Source: Glycine soja
Taxonomy: Eukaryota; Streptophyta; Magnoliopsida; Fabales; Fabaceae
Length of the DNA stretch: 64,000 nucleotides
Direction: 5' to 3'
Assembly: GCF_004193775.1 (NCBI RefSeq)
Contig: NC_041021.1
Location: 8,686,651 to 8,750,650 of the forward strand
The first letter of the stretch is position 1; each line of letters starts with the position of its first letter. Positions 47,653-59,198 of the stretch are shown here, piece after piece. A model generated the notes under the pieces. The model was not told the origin of the DNA. It ran no database searches and saw only the letters and a program-made list of their open reading frames with translations. The translations under genes and the position numbers were made by a program.

Positions 47653-48083
47653 TGTTGGTTAATTTGAAAATCGAAATAATACTGGATAAATCTGAAGTCG
47701 TGTATAACACTTTCAGATTGAATCAAATTTTGGGGTTCAACCAAAATTGTTCAATCGGATAAAATCAGAAGATTATAATTCAAGAGTTTTGTTTTGGTCT
47801 TGTATGTTTTGTCACCCGTTATGCTTTCTGAACCAGAATGATTATTTATGATCAAAGAACAGGTGGTTTTTGGCGGTTGATGGAAGTTTTTTCTTTTTAA
47901 AAACTGCCGTTGATGGAAGTTTTAGTAACTTCCATGTAACTTCCAACCGTTGATGGAAGTTTTAGTAACTTCCATGTAACTTCCAAAATTTGCCTAAACC
48001 GAACATCTCGTTATTACATTAAAACAAGTGTGCACTCTTATTTTAACATAATAAAGAGATCAATTACACTAAAATGTCCAACA
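47653..48083 (-). repeat. 5' LTR of copia C
   Basis: 431 bp, equal to the other LTR plus a 33-bp insert (ttttttctttttaaaaactg... next to gttgatggaag). Directly inside it, on the minus strand, is aaagattgaatc rather than the tggtatcagagc primer site seen in the other copia elements here. Confidence 0.95.
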
Positions 48084-48911
48084 TCCCTTTGGGGAAATCC
48101 TCTTTCCTTAGCCATTTCCCCTTTTCTTGCTATTAGTCATCCAGACCCTTCTTCCAACCCTATTAGCTTTTGAAGTGTAAATCCTCTCATGGCTATGAGA
48201 GGCTAAACCCCCATTATTGGGAGCCTGAAGGCCAAACTCTTGTAATGTAATTCTTTGTCTATTATCTAATTAATGTTATTCTGTTTTCATTCTTCTTCTT
48301 TATGCTTATCTGTTATTATGGCCTGATCATCCATATAATGTTTAGAGGGTAATGCATTGAAAAATGGTTATTTTCTAAAGAACTGGGGATGAGTATCTGA
48401 ATAAATTCATTGATAGAAATAGATTGATTTTTATTTTGTCCAAAGAAATTTTTGCATTTCTTATCTTAATGCGATTTGTTATTTTATCTCTACAAAGAAA
48501 TTTGAGGAAAAAGGATAAATAAACTATGTCCTTCATGCGGGAAACCAAAGATAGGATAATTCAGTAGATGCAGGTGAAAACAAAGATTTCATAAATTAGA
48601 GAGAAATCTACTACATTACATTATAAGTAGTTTTGGCATGCTAGGCCCCAACATCATAACATTCTGATTTCATCTGTTGCATTAGATTGTTCTTTATTTT
48701 TTTTCCCGTTATCTTTCTCTTTGCCTTACTTTAAATTTCACACTTCTAATTCTTTATCTTTTCTTCTTGTACTTCTTCTCATTGCTTAATAATTGGGCTT
48801 CCATCACTTAAGTATAACCAAAGTTCCTGTGTATTTGACACTTGGACTTTTATTTTAATCTTTATTACTTGTGATAAAATTGGTACACTTGCTAATCTAT
48901 TAACACTGGGC

Positions 48912-49190
48912 AAATTGTTTGCATGGAGTATTAGGAAAAATCCTAGTCCTACATCAGTTAAAGTTAAAATCAAGTTAGAGTATATAAGTGAGGAACAACC
49001 TCACTCCTAGAGCTAGCTTTTAGGGTTGAGTTAGGCCTAAACATTTGAAAGTTAAAAATATCATTTCAACTAGACATAAAAAAAGACACACTAAATTGGA
49101 AGGGCTTTCAAATAGCTAACTACTTTGGAAAAAAAGATATAGTCAAATCCAATATGCTTTGAATAACAAATAGCAATATATTAAAGAATA
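48912..49190. other. Intergenic, promoter-like repeat fragment
   Basis: No gene. The segment ttaggaaaaatcctagtcct, agagtatataagtgaggaac, then gttgagttaggcct resembles a repeat widely scattered in legume genomes with a TATA-like tatataag (from memory). The family is not assigned. Confidence 0.4.
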
Positions 49191-49194
49191 CTTA

Positions 49195-49653
49195 CATTCA
49201 TTCCAAGCATTATCGCTCTCAAGACATCATTGAATTGCCTACTTATGGTTTCTTTAGATCTACAATAACTAAATTGCACTACCTTATACTTTAGGTTGTG
49301 AGCAAGGATATGTAAAAATATTGCTACTACTTCAGTTGTTGGAACATTTATTGTTCTTACTAATCCATATTTTCTTGTAAAATTCTACAAAGGTTAAAAA
49401 ATGCACTTGTACTAAGCCTCAGTTGTTCAATGCAATCTTTTTCCGTCCCTCTATAAAGATGATTAAGGAAGTTATGGCATTCTAGTTCTCAATTATGAGT
49501 TGGTTCCTTAACAAAATAATTATTATGATATAATGTCATTACACCAATGACCATATGAACAACACAAACAACAGCTAATAAGATTATTTTCTTATACTCT
49601 TCTCTTTTACGTTTTCTTGAAGTAATTGTAGTGTCAACTATGCTAGGATCCAT
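49195..49653 (-). pseudogene. PIF/Harbinger transposase 5' exon, decayed
   Basis: The minus strand from the ATG at 49653 reads MDPSIVDTTITSRKRKREEY, YHNNYFVKEPTHN, stop, ELECHNFLNHLYRGTEKDCI, EQLRLSTSAFFNLCRIL, then after a frameshift VPTTEVVAIFLHILAH and SKETISRQFNDVLRAIMLG. This is the N-terminal part of plant HARBI1-like nucleases, before the DDE core. It ends at a donor-like gtaag (49195). It contains at least one stop and one frameshift. The DDE half is not found. Confidence 0.82.
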
Positions 49654-51639
49654 TTCTTCTCAATCCAAACTGCATGATAATGATATAAGATAATATGTGC
49701 ATATACTATTTTGAGATTTAAAACAAATATCTTACAAAATACACATACCAATACTAGAATTGCATGTGAATAAGTATGTCACATACTTTTGGAGACCGGA
49801 TACAATTACAAAAGAAATTTCATAACAAATAAGAATAACTACTGCAAACAAAATAGAAAGTAACTAATCACTTCAAAACAAGTTAGACTTTAATAATTCA
49901 AAAAATAAGAATAGGCTCAAGATCTCTATAGTACGTTGCTTTCTATATTCATCATTTATAAGAACATTCATGCATTTTAATATACTAAGTAGGGTCAAGG
50001 GTGGAGGGCTATTTAACTACTAGTATTTCGGTTTGGGCTAGTATTAGATTATGGCTAGTATTTCGGTTTGGGCCATCCAAATATTTTAGCATTAAAGTGT
50101 TTAACATTTTAAAAGATGTTCAAGAATCAATCTAAATCATTCCAATCCGTTTTACCAGTTTAAAAATACCAAAAAAATAGAATAGTTTGTCTACTGAAAA
50201 AATTAAACCCCCCCCCCCAAAAAAAAAAAATTGCATTTCTTTATTCCCTTGTCATAGCCTCTATAGTTCTAGATCCATTATGGTACCTGGACCCCGGGTG
50301 CTAGCCCTCACCTGACAAGTAACACCTGATATGAGCAATATCACAATCAAACACACTTAATTGATTATGTTCTGAATTTTGAATCTAGACAAATAGGATT
50401 AAGATTGTGTGAATGATGGTTATTGGCTGCGGAAGCTTAGGAGAATTAGATGAGGGGATTGATGCATGAGAATTAAGATTGGGGAAGGGTGACGTGGCTG
50501 TCGTGGTGGAGTAAGGAAAGGTGTTTTTTTTACAAAATAAACATGACGTGAAATGTAGGTCTTTTTTTGTGAGGATGGATGGTTTTTTTTTTTAAAAAAA
50601 AAGTAAAAAATTAACCAAAAGTATTTGAACTTAATTGTCTAACATGGAACAACTACCATTTAAAAGTTTCCATACTTCATTTGTCCTAGAGGCCCAGATC
50701 TCTTCATTTGTCCATACTTACAAGTAGAAAATTCAGTATTAAGGGGTATAAAATATAGTGGATAGCATTGTGGGGATTGTGGAATATGAAGCTGTTGGTA
50801 AGACAAAGTAATTCTCTTAAATTCACCCCTTCAAATTAGTGGTGGTGTTTTTTGGAATCATACTATTATTTCCTACTAGAGACCACTCATTACAAACAAA
50901 GTGAATTATAGGGGGCGTCACGATGCAGTTTTAGCCATCCTCAATATTCCTCTGTGTGGCATTTCAACACTGGTTAATTCATATTTTCTGATTTTTTTTT
51001 CTTTTTTCTTGTGTACAATTTCTATCAATTAAACACAATCTATCAATTATATCTCTATTTCTCTTTCATACATATTCACAAACATATGATGCTCACAACT
51101 TATCTCAACTCCAAACCCATCCAATTTCACATCCACCAATAAATCAAAAGTAGTGGAAAAAAATAAATGAAATAGAAAATAAAACACAAATCAATAAAGT
51201 CAAGCAAACCTTGTCACCATAAAAATAAAATCAAAATCAATTAAATATAAATTTGAGAAAAGAAATACACAGAGATGAGTCAGAGAGAGAGAAACCTATC
51301 AATGAGAGAAAGAAAAGGTTGTGGTGAACAAAAAGAAGAACCTACTAGTCGATGGAGGTTGTGATTGTAGAGCAAGCGATATCTCATTCGCAAGTGACGC
51401 CAAGCGTGTGCTGAGAGGGAGAGGGAGAGCTATGGAGAGTGTAAGAGCATGTGCAGTTTCGTGGGTGAGGAGTTTTAATTCCTTTATTTTTTATGAGAAT
51501 TTGAAATTCTGTCAAGTTAGTGTTTTAAAATGTTTCACAAAAATGATAACATTTCAATTACTTTTAAAATATCATATTCAAATGGATTATATTATAGCAA
51601 GACATTTTAATATCCTAGTTGAAATACTTGACCCCATCT
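49654..51639. other. Gene-free stretch with small repeats
   Basis: No gene is supported. Present are a duplicated ctagtatttcggtttgggc (about 50,018 and 50,056), a C10-A12 homopolymer junction at 50,210-50,231, and an open frame at 51,321-51,641 with no recognisable domain. Confidence 0.5.
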
Positions 51640-54600
51640 AATTCCCCCATCCAAATGTATGACTAGAGTTAGCTTTTGGGGCTCACACTCTAAAGAATCT
51701 AAGATGGAGGTTTGCTTTGGTGATGGACAACCATACGGCTGTTTACGAGACTTGGTTGAATAAGAGGGCTAAACTTTGGAGCATCATGGAGGAAATTGCA
51801 TAGAAGCGCTATATTTTGTTGTGGTTGCTGATGGGGGATTTCAACACAAGTTTATTTCATCAGAAGGAAGTGGAGGAGCAACGTCCTTCCCTCAATGAAG
51901 GATGGAAGATTTCCAGCATATGGTTCATCAATGTGGACTTGTTGATTTGGGATTTCTAGGACGCCAATTCACTTGGAGCAGAGGCACTCTGTCTGAAAGG
52001 TTAGATCGGGCTTTTGCTAGTACTTCATGGCGTACTCAGTTTCCAAAGAACTGTAGTGAGTCATCTGTTCAAATCTAACCACAGACCAATTCTTGCGTGT
52101 ATGGACCCGGATCAGCCTGTGAATTTGAGAATGAGAGCCTTTAGATTTTTATCTTCATGGTTAACAAATCACGATTTTGATTGTAATGTTCATGAAGACA
52201 GGAATAAGGTGAATGAGACTAATCACTAGAACTCAAGGATAACAGACCTGACTGTTACGTTACGCCAATGGGATAGGGATGTATTTGGGCATATTGGCAA
52301 GAGGAAGAGGGAGCTTGTTAGAAGATTAGCTGGTATTGATCGAAAAATTGCTCAAAGGGAGAATAGGTACCTGAGGAAGATGCAAGGTGACCTCTGGAAT
52401 GAGTTGGAGAATACTCTGTTCCATGAAGAATTGCTTTGGTTTCAAAAATCCCATTGTAAGTGGATGCGATTTGGGGACCATAATTTGAAATACTTTCATG
52501 GTACTACAATCATTAGAAGGCAAGAATTTCATTCACAAACTTCAAAATGAAGATAATACGTGGGAGGATGAGATATCTTAGATTCAAGAGATGGTTCTAT
52601 CTTTTTATAGAGATATATTTCAGGATGATGGTGTTTTTGAGCCTTTCTGCTTTAAGGGTTGTTTTCCTAGACTAGAGGCTTCGTGCTTGGAAGAGATGAG
52701 GAAAGATATGAGTGAGGAGGATATAAAGAAGGTTGTGTTTAGCATTGGTAGTTTCAAAGCGCGGAAGAAGATGGATATCAGTTGCTTTTCTATTAATTTC
52801 AGTGTGCAACTGTTGGGCCATATCTCAGTCGGCTTCTTAGACAGATTTCTCTTAATCCAAAGGAGGTTAGTCAGATTAATAAAACTTTAATTACTTGAAT
52901 TCCAAAGGTTGATAATGCTTCTGGTCTTAGTCAATTTCGGCCCCATAAGCCTGTGTAATGTATCATACAAGGCTTCGACAAAGATGTTGGTTTAGAGACT
53001 TAGAGAAGTTATGCTTACTTTGGTGAACCCTAACCAATGTAGTTTTGTTCATGGGTGGCAAGGAAATGAGAATATCATCATAGCTCAAGAAGTTCTCCAT
53101 TCCATGAAGAAGAAAACAGGAAAAAAAGGGTGGATGGCGATTAAGATTTATTTGAAAAAGTCATATGATCATTTGAAGTGGTGTTTTGTGAAAGAAACAT
53201 TGTTGGAATGTGGTCTGCCTGCAAATTTCATTAATTTGATATGGTATTGCATTTTCACTTCGTCTACCAAGGTCCTTTGGAAAGAAGAGGCTTTGGACTC
53301 ATTCTCTCCCTCTATAGGGAGATCCGACCTCACCTTACCTATTTGTTCTGTGTGAAGAAATTATCGCACTTAATTCTCTTAGCAGTGGAACATAGGTTCT
53401 CGAAGCCCATTAAGCTGAGCAGAAGGGGGGCAAATATCTCTCATTTGATGTTCGCTGATGATCTCATTCTATTCTCGGAGGCCTTCGTGGACCATGTTGA
53501 AGTTATTTCAGCCTTCCTTGATTTCTTTTGTGAGAGTTCAGTAGAAAAGGTAAATGCAAACAAGACTCGATCGAGTGTTTTTCTCAAAAAAATTGAACTA
53601 GAATGTTAAGAACTAGATTAGTAATACTCTGGGGTTTCAGCGAACGAATGAGTTGCGTAAATACTTGGGGGCCCAACTGCACCATGAGAGGGTTTCTAAA
53701 GTAACTGTGAGAAGTGTGGTGGAAAATATGAAACGCAGTTTGAGTTCATGGAAGGCAAAAAAATTGTCTTTTGCTGGAAGGTTAAGCCTCTCCAAATGTG
53801 TTCTCTCAGCTATGCCGTCTTATTCGATGCAATCTTTATTTTTACCCTGAGCGGTGTGGGAAGAGGTGGATCAAGTTTGCCGGAATTTTCTTTGGGGGGA
53901 TTATGAAAATGTCAAACATGTAAATGATGCCAAACATGTACCTGATGCCTTTATGGCAAATGTTGCTTGGGAACTATGCTCTGAACCATCAAAATTGTGG
54001 GTTCAGGTGTCGAGATCTAAGTATGGTTGTGGAGATTCAATGATGCCTGTAATTGGGGAGAAGAGATGTGGCTCCAATATTTGGTCGGGTATTAAAACTA
54101 CTATTTGGGGGACTGTCCAAAAAATTATTTTTTGCAGAGTGGGGAATGGGAATACAATGAAAGTCTAGACTAATAATTGGGTTCCTGAGATGGGACCCCC
54201 TTGAGGATTACGCTTTGAATTTCCTTGGATGGCATGATTCTAGTCTTAGAGTGTCTGATCTAGTTCAGGATGATAGGTCTTGGAACAACAACTCATTGTT
54301 ATAATGACCTTTTTGAAGGTGAATCTAATTCTTGGATAATGTGGAATCTAGGTAAAGGTCATCGTAGCTCAGACTCATGGGATATCAAGTTTGCTGTTAT
54401 TGTGGATCAGATACAGAGGAGAATAAATACCGTTGTCTTCCAAGGGAATGGGACGAGTAAAATTGCTATGAAGTATCAAGTGGCTAACATGGCCTTATGG
54501 AGAGCAGCAACGGAGTTCACTAATGGTTTCCCTGCTCCCCCAAAATCAGAATGGCTACTTCATCGTTATCATCATGGGCCCCACCTATAGGGTCCCACTT

Positions 54601-55210
54601 TTAATGCTGATGGTGCTATGGGTAGGGAGGCAGCTTGTGGTGGCGTGATCAGAAATCATGATGAGAAGTTCTTTCTTGCGTTTCATACAGGTCTGGGAAG
54701 GAAACTTGTGGTTGGTGCTGAGTTGTAGGGTACTTTACATGGACTGAAGTTGGCTTTATAGAGAGGTCTGTCCTATTTGGTAAAAAAATTAGTTTTTTAA
54801 AAAAATCTATAACTATAACTACTTTTATATAACTATAAGTATAAAATTATAATCAATTTTATAATTAGATATTTTAAATAATTTATTTTTGTCATTCATA
54901 ACTAATTATATAAATGATTTTAGAGATAACTTATTATATATTGATTATTTAACTAGTTTATTCCTAGCTAATTATATACTCACATTTTAAAAACAATAAT
55001 TAATTATACCAAATTATATTTATATTTTAAAAATTAGTTATAATTATAATTATAATATTCACTTATAACCTAATTATTTATGTAAATATCTAAATTATGT
55101 GCGTCTCTAGATTCTATATAGGCAGTTCAGTTGGATGTGGATACTGGTATGATTAGTTCATCCTTGTTCGCCCATGATCCAAGAGATTCACAAGCTTTCG
55201 CAGATTTCTG
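51640..55210 (+). pseudogene. L1-type LINE ORF2, near full length but dead
   Basis: The plus strand carries in order: endonuclease (LLMGDFNTSLFHQ; TWSRGTLSERLDRAF; HLFKSNHRPIL), the linker (VFGHIGKRKRELVRRLAGI; WFQKSHCKWMRFGDHN), RT (LVNPNQCSFVHGWQGNENI; MAIKIYLKKSYDHLKW; FADDLILFSE; LRKYLGAQLHHERVSK; WKAKKLSFAGRLSLSK), post-RT sequence, and a C-terminal RNase H (NADGAMGREAACGGVIRN). The motif-A aspartate is replaced by Tyr (IYLKKSYD). There are many stops and frame changes and some deletions. An AT-rich insert at about 54,770-55,113 splits the RNase H. Confidence 0.93.
54770..55113. mobile_element. AT-rich insert (MITE-like) inside the LINE
   Basis: About 340 bp of strongly AT-rich DNA with many tataact/agttata inversions interrupts the RNase H part of the LINE. 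LINE-like coding resumes at ttggatgtggatactgg. The gtct at both edges may be a target duplication. Terminal repeats are not clear. Confidence 0.5.
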
Positions 55211-55306
55211 TTGGGGACATGCTAGGTGCACCCAACAATTAGGTGAATGGGTAAAACTGCCCTTGTGCCAAAGTTTGAAAATAAAACTAATTTAAAAAAA
55301 AAATTC

Positions 55307-56267
55307 CTACAGGTGCACAACGTGGACATGGGTTGCACTCTTGTTAGCGAAAAGAGTGCAACCAACCAAATGAAGTAGGTACGTTCGAGCCGCAGCAACC
55401 CACTGCCTGGCCTGGCACCTACTCTGGTACTTGTCTCGAAGCCAGGACAACCGAACATGAGGCCCACCTGCCTGACGTGTCTCAGCTGTAGCCTCGTCTG
55501 GGGTGACCTCAACAAGTAGCTCCGTCAACAGGGCGATTGCGTCAGATGTAGCCAGCGGCTTGAATGAATGCAGCGCGCCAGTAATTGGAATGTGCAGCAG
55601 CGACGAAACGTCGTCTAGAGTGATCGTCACCTCCTCTACTGGGAGGTGGAAGCTGCTCGTCTCCCTATGCCACCTCTCAACAAAGGCGAATATGAGTCCA
55701 GGATCAGTGGTGATCACAGAACACCTGATCAATGGACCCAATCCGGTGGCCGCAATCATACCTTCGATCTCAGCAACCGGTCTCCCAAATTTATCTATTT
55801 TCCTACCATGGGAGACCAACTTGAGATCGGGTCGCTCCTAAATTGAATAACAGTTTATAAATTTGTGTATTTCAAAATAAAAGAAACTACTTTCTAATTA
55901 CTGGAATAAAATAAGTACGTACCTGTCCACTCCATATGTTGTGTGCCACATGATCAGCAAATCCTATCAAAACAGATGGATCGCGTGGTCCACCGGGGAA
56001 CCCCTCATCATCATTAGTTGTCCCATCACTAGCCAATCGATCTATCTCAGCATCATTGGCAGCTGCTGTCCTCTCTGGGCTACCATCAGACGCATGAGGC
56101 ACATCTTCAGGCAACTGAGGAACATCCTCGACTCTCTGGGTAACCCATTGCCTACATGCTGAGGCAGTGGGCCTACGACGCCGAGGAACATCCTCAGCCA
56201 CATCCTGACTAAGGTCTCTGTCTCTACCTGTGCCTACCACACGACGTAGACCTCGTGTTCTAACCAT
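55307..56267 (-). pseudogene. Plant mobile domain (MAIN-like) gene, truncated
   Basis: Exon 1 (56267-55923) begins MVRTRGLRRVVGTGRDR and ends WSGQ at a donor (cag|gtacgt). An 85-bp intron is followed by an acceptor (ttcaatttag) and exon 2 from 55837. The join keeps frame (WSGQ-ERPDLKLVSHGRK). Exon 2 has the PMD core: GRPVAEIEGMIAATGLGPLI, VERWHRETSSFHLPVEEVTI, TLDDVSSLLHIPITG, WVAAARTYLLHLVGCTLFAN. It stops at 55307 after THVHVVHL, where the family continues for several hundred residues. PMD proteins include MAIN/MAIL1, which act in genome stability and transposon silencing; many transposon-borne relatives exist. There are no internal stops, so the truncation is the only visible defect. Confidence 0.85.
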
Positions 56268-58150
56268 GATCTGAAATCATGAAGAACACTCAAATAATTT
56301 GTGTAACAAAGCTTTGGAATTCTAACTAATCCATATAATTTATCCAAATCCAGATATTATATATTTAGTTCAACATAATTTATCCAAATAATTGACATAC
56401 AAATGCATATATAACAAATGAGGTTGCGTACTTGTAGGGTTTGACTCAAGCCACTAATGAGGTTGCGTACTTGTAGAGTTTCTCTAGTGAATCTAACAAT
56501 GTAATTATTTAATGAATCATTAGATTTTTGTCTAATCATCACAATACTCACATCTAATGACATATGACTTGCTTGTCTACCTATCGATGGACCCTAGTGA
56601 AAATGATTAAAACTCTCTCAATTTTCACTTCAAGTTCATCAATTTTCTCTTTGTTCAATTATTGTTTTAAGTCACTGTTAGGGGAGATAAGGCAACTCTT
56701 ACGAGAAGCACCTTTAGAAGAAAGTCGCAAATGAGAATTGTCATCTGCACTTCATGTCTACTTCAAGGACTGGTTATATGGTAACTATCATTTGTTGTCT
56801 TTCAGATCCAATTTATAAGTTAACTTTTCAACAAGTACTTGTAGGAGATGAAAGCTAAAATTGTGATGAAGCTAAAATTCATCAAGCTTCTAAAAAAGGG
56901 AGAAGTTTCAATCAGTTGAAAGGCAATTCATGAGCAGTATATTATAAAAGGAAAGGATTGGTACAAAGGGGGTTGCTCTAATGAATTGCTATTTTCAAGA
57001 GGAAGTTAAGCAGATAATGCTAATATTAGCATGGCAGATTTACAAGTAATTGGAGAGGTTGGGTTGGAGATATAGCTTTACTACAGTAAATAGACTTTTT
57101 CCATCTAATGAAGTTGAAATTTTTGACAGGTTGGGTTGGAGATATAGATTTACAAGTAATTGGAGAGGTTGGGTTGGAGATATAGATTTACAAGTGGATC
57201 TGGTTACTAGACGCAGATAAATGCTTTTGGGTGGCTGCAACATATATCCATTTCATATGCCTTTCTACACAACTGCAAGAATATGGTCTATCAGTCACTG
57301 AATGTGGGTATTATGAGAAAATACATATTATGAGAAAGATAGTAAACAAATATTTAAGATGGATTTCTTAGCATCCAATCTCCCAGCATTTCAGATGTAC
57401 TATCAGTGGATACACATTGTAGTTTATCTCCTTTATTTAAGCTTGATGACTTCTCTTTTGATTTATTCTAATGTCTTTCACTAAAGAGTAAATACAATGT
57501 TATCCCTTTTGGTAATAGAAAAGATAAAGAACTTTATTGGTATTGTTTTGGTCTTATTTTACTAATATGTTAAAGCTGAATTCTAAGTATAATGGAGCCA
57601 CAAGATGTTACTTGAGTAATGTTTGAGAATTGCTTTGCTAAAACAGGGCTAAAGGAACATCTTAGATGCTCACATGATGTGCATTACTGCAAGATGTGAG
57701 AATTATTACTACATCATATGGAATACCCTTTTTCTTGGGTTTATACATATTTGCTTATGTTCTGTAATCTTTGCAATGATGACTAAATCAAATAAGTTAC
57801 AAATTCAGTCTCATTTGCATCTACATTTAATCAAACAAGAGATGCGTTTAAGTGCTTCCAATTTGTGGCAACAACAGCTTGGCATGCTATGGAAACAATA
57901 GACTTGTCATGTTAGTATTTCTAGTCTTGGCACTTGGGTATGCTTGTACTCATTCACCTCTCTTTGACATCCTAATGCATAAATCAATCACACCAAATAT
58001 AATTTCAATTTACATCCTAAATACAATTTTTAAGAACAACTAAAAAACACAAAATTAGGGACTTTGTGTAACTTAAATACCATATACACTTTGTAACACC
58101 TAATAAATAAATAAAACTAACTAATAATATCAATATTTATGTGGTGCAGA
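56268..58150. other. Gene-free stretch with two small tandem repeats
   Basis: No gene is recognised. At 56,412-56,482 atgaggttgcgtacttgtag occurs twice. At about 57,035-57,195 a unit of about 40 bp (agatttacaagtaattggag + aggttgggttggagatat) recurs two to three times, one copy interrupted. The short open frames have no domain. Confidence 0.55.
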
Positions 58151-58189
58151 CATAATTTTCAAGAAAAAAACCAAATATACAGCAAAATG

Positions 58190-58475
58190 TATCCTGCGGA
58201 AGAAGTTTGGCAGGTTCTTCCGTGAGAAGGATTGAAAGCCTGCGGAAGAAGGTTCCGCAGGTTCTTCCACGAGAAGAAAATGGAGCCAGCGGAAGAAGGT
58301 GTTCTTCCGCGGGCTCCTGCGGAAGAAAGGTGAAAGGTTCTTCTGCGGGTGCCAGCGGAAGAAGGTAAAGAAGGTTCTTCCGCAGGAGCCCGCGGAAGAA
58401 CACCTTCTTCCGTAGGCAACGTTTTCGTCCACTTTCACACGCGCGGAAGAAGGTTCTTCTCGCGAAAGAACTTCG
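58190..58475. repeat. Hairpin array of gcggaagaa/ttcttccgc
   Basis: About ten copies of gcggaaga(a) or its inverse lie within 285 bp. Arms at 58290-58327 and 58375-58412 are a perfect 38-bp inverted repeat around a 47-bp loop. The array is much more GC-rich than its surroundings. All minus-strand frames stay open (Ser/Ala/Glu-Glu-Pro repeats) because of composition. It lies near the right end of the unit at 55.2-58.9 kb. Confidence 0.9.
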
Positions 58476-58829
58476 TCTTCAACCTCCAGCACCAAAACAC
58501 AACAATGTCGTCTATTCTAAGGCCATTTACGCGATTCAAACACATTGGTGGTTAGAAAACTAACCTCGATGGCGGAAGAAGAAGGGAACGAAAGCCTGTG
58601 GAGGAGAGGATCCAAATTTCAAACGTCCTACCAAATGACGAACAAATCTGCTATCAAATGACGAAGAAACGTCCTACCAAATGAGCAAGAAAAGAAATTT
58701 GAAACGTCTGCACAGGAAGAACGGAAGAAGACGAAGAAGAAAGGGGGAGGAAGCAAGCAAAGTTTGCTGGGTACACGGGGGAAGAAGAAAGGGCGGAAGA
58801 TGCAGCTTTTTTTTTTTTTTAAAATATAT
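58476..58829. other. GA-rich, GC-richer stretch without a clear gene
   Basis: The motif cgtcctaccaaatga occurs twice (about 58,624 and 58,669) and caaatttcaaacgt is inverted at about 58,693. A-G-rich runs follow to 58,800, then a T15 run. No gene is recognised. Confidence 0.45.
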
Positions 58830-58930
58830 TAACTTTTCTTTTTTTTAAATGAAGGGTATTTTTGGTAGTTACTTGAATTGCTGGGTGCACCAGCAATTCT
58901 GCTGGGTGCACTGGATGCACCTAGCAACAA

Positions 58931-59150
58931 CCTTCGTGGTATTCCTGGTGTTGCTAACATTTTCGATAACTGATATTTATATTATGAACAAACCCTAGTT
59001 GAGTTGCTAGTGAATAATGGTATATTCTTTTCCAAATATGTGTGAATCCAATTCTAATCGATGTTTAAGATTATGTCCTGGCGGGTGAAGATTTACACTA
59101 TGCAATTTTTTATATTATTATAATTATAATTTAAATATTTTTTTAATTTT

Positions 59151-59198
<48 letters not shown>

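Larger units (their letters stand above)
44572..48088 (-). mobile_element. Copia C, young element lacking RT
   Basis: The element is bounded by the target duplication tccct (44572-44576 and 48084-48088) and two LTRs. The internal region is only 2.68 kb. It keeps gag, protease, most of integrase and the RNase H end, but joins integrase directly to RNase H at about 45,707. The LTRs differ by about five substitutions in 398 bp plus one 33-bp indel, so the insertion is recent. It could have moved only with RT supplied by another element. Confidence 0.93.
44091..48911 (+). repeat. Gypsy-type LTR split by copia C
   Basis: The LTR starts tgataactgcgaaatctg at 44,091. It carries repeated cttagcg(c/g)gc-type motifs, a TATA-like tataaaagg at 44,492, and after the copia insert continues to a conserved end (tcctgtgtatttgacacttg ... 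gtacacttgctaatc ... ttaaca near 48,911). Without the insert it would be about 1.3 kb. No internal region adjoins it, so it looks like a solo LTR, though I could not find a matching target duplication. The insertion point of copia C is 44,576/48,089. Confidence 0.7.
55208..58930. mobile_element. Unit bounded by tgctaggtgcac inverted ends
   Basis: The left edge tgctaggtgcacccaac and the inverse of the right edge (tgctaggtgcatccagt) match, and the next bases are also alike (gggtaaaactgccctt against accaaaaatacccttc). Inside are a plant-mobile-domain gene fragment, small tandem repeats and a hairpin array near the right end. MULE-type elements often carry such genes, but no transposase is seen and no 9-bp target duplication was found, so the class is tentative. 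Confidence 0.55.

Noticed and set aside
50205..50231. C10-A12 homopolymer junction as a biological signal
   Set aside because: Could be a low-complexity or assembly artefact; nothing around it supports a function.
55222..55846. Several plus- and minus-strand open frames over the plant-mobile-domain gene
   Set aside because: They are shadows; only the frame with the PMD motifs has protein character and fits the intron.
58130..58555. Overlapping frames of the Ser/Glu-Glu-Pro repeat type as a novel repeat protein
   Set aside because: All three minus frames are open because of the palindromic repeat, so no frame is selected for.
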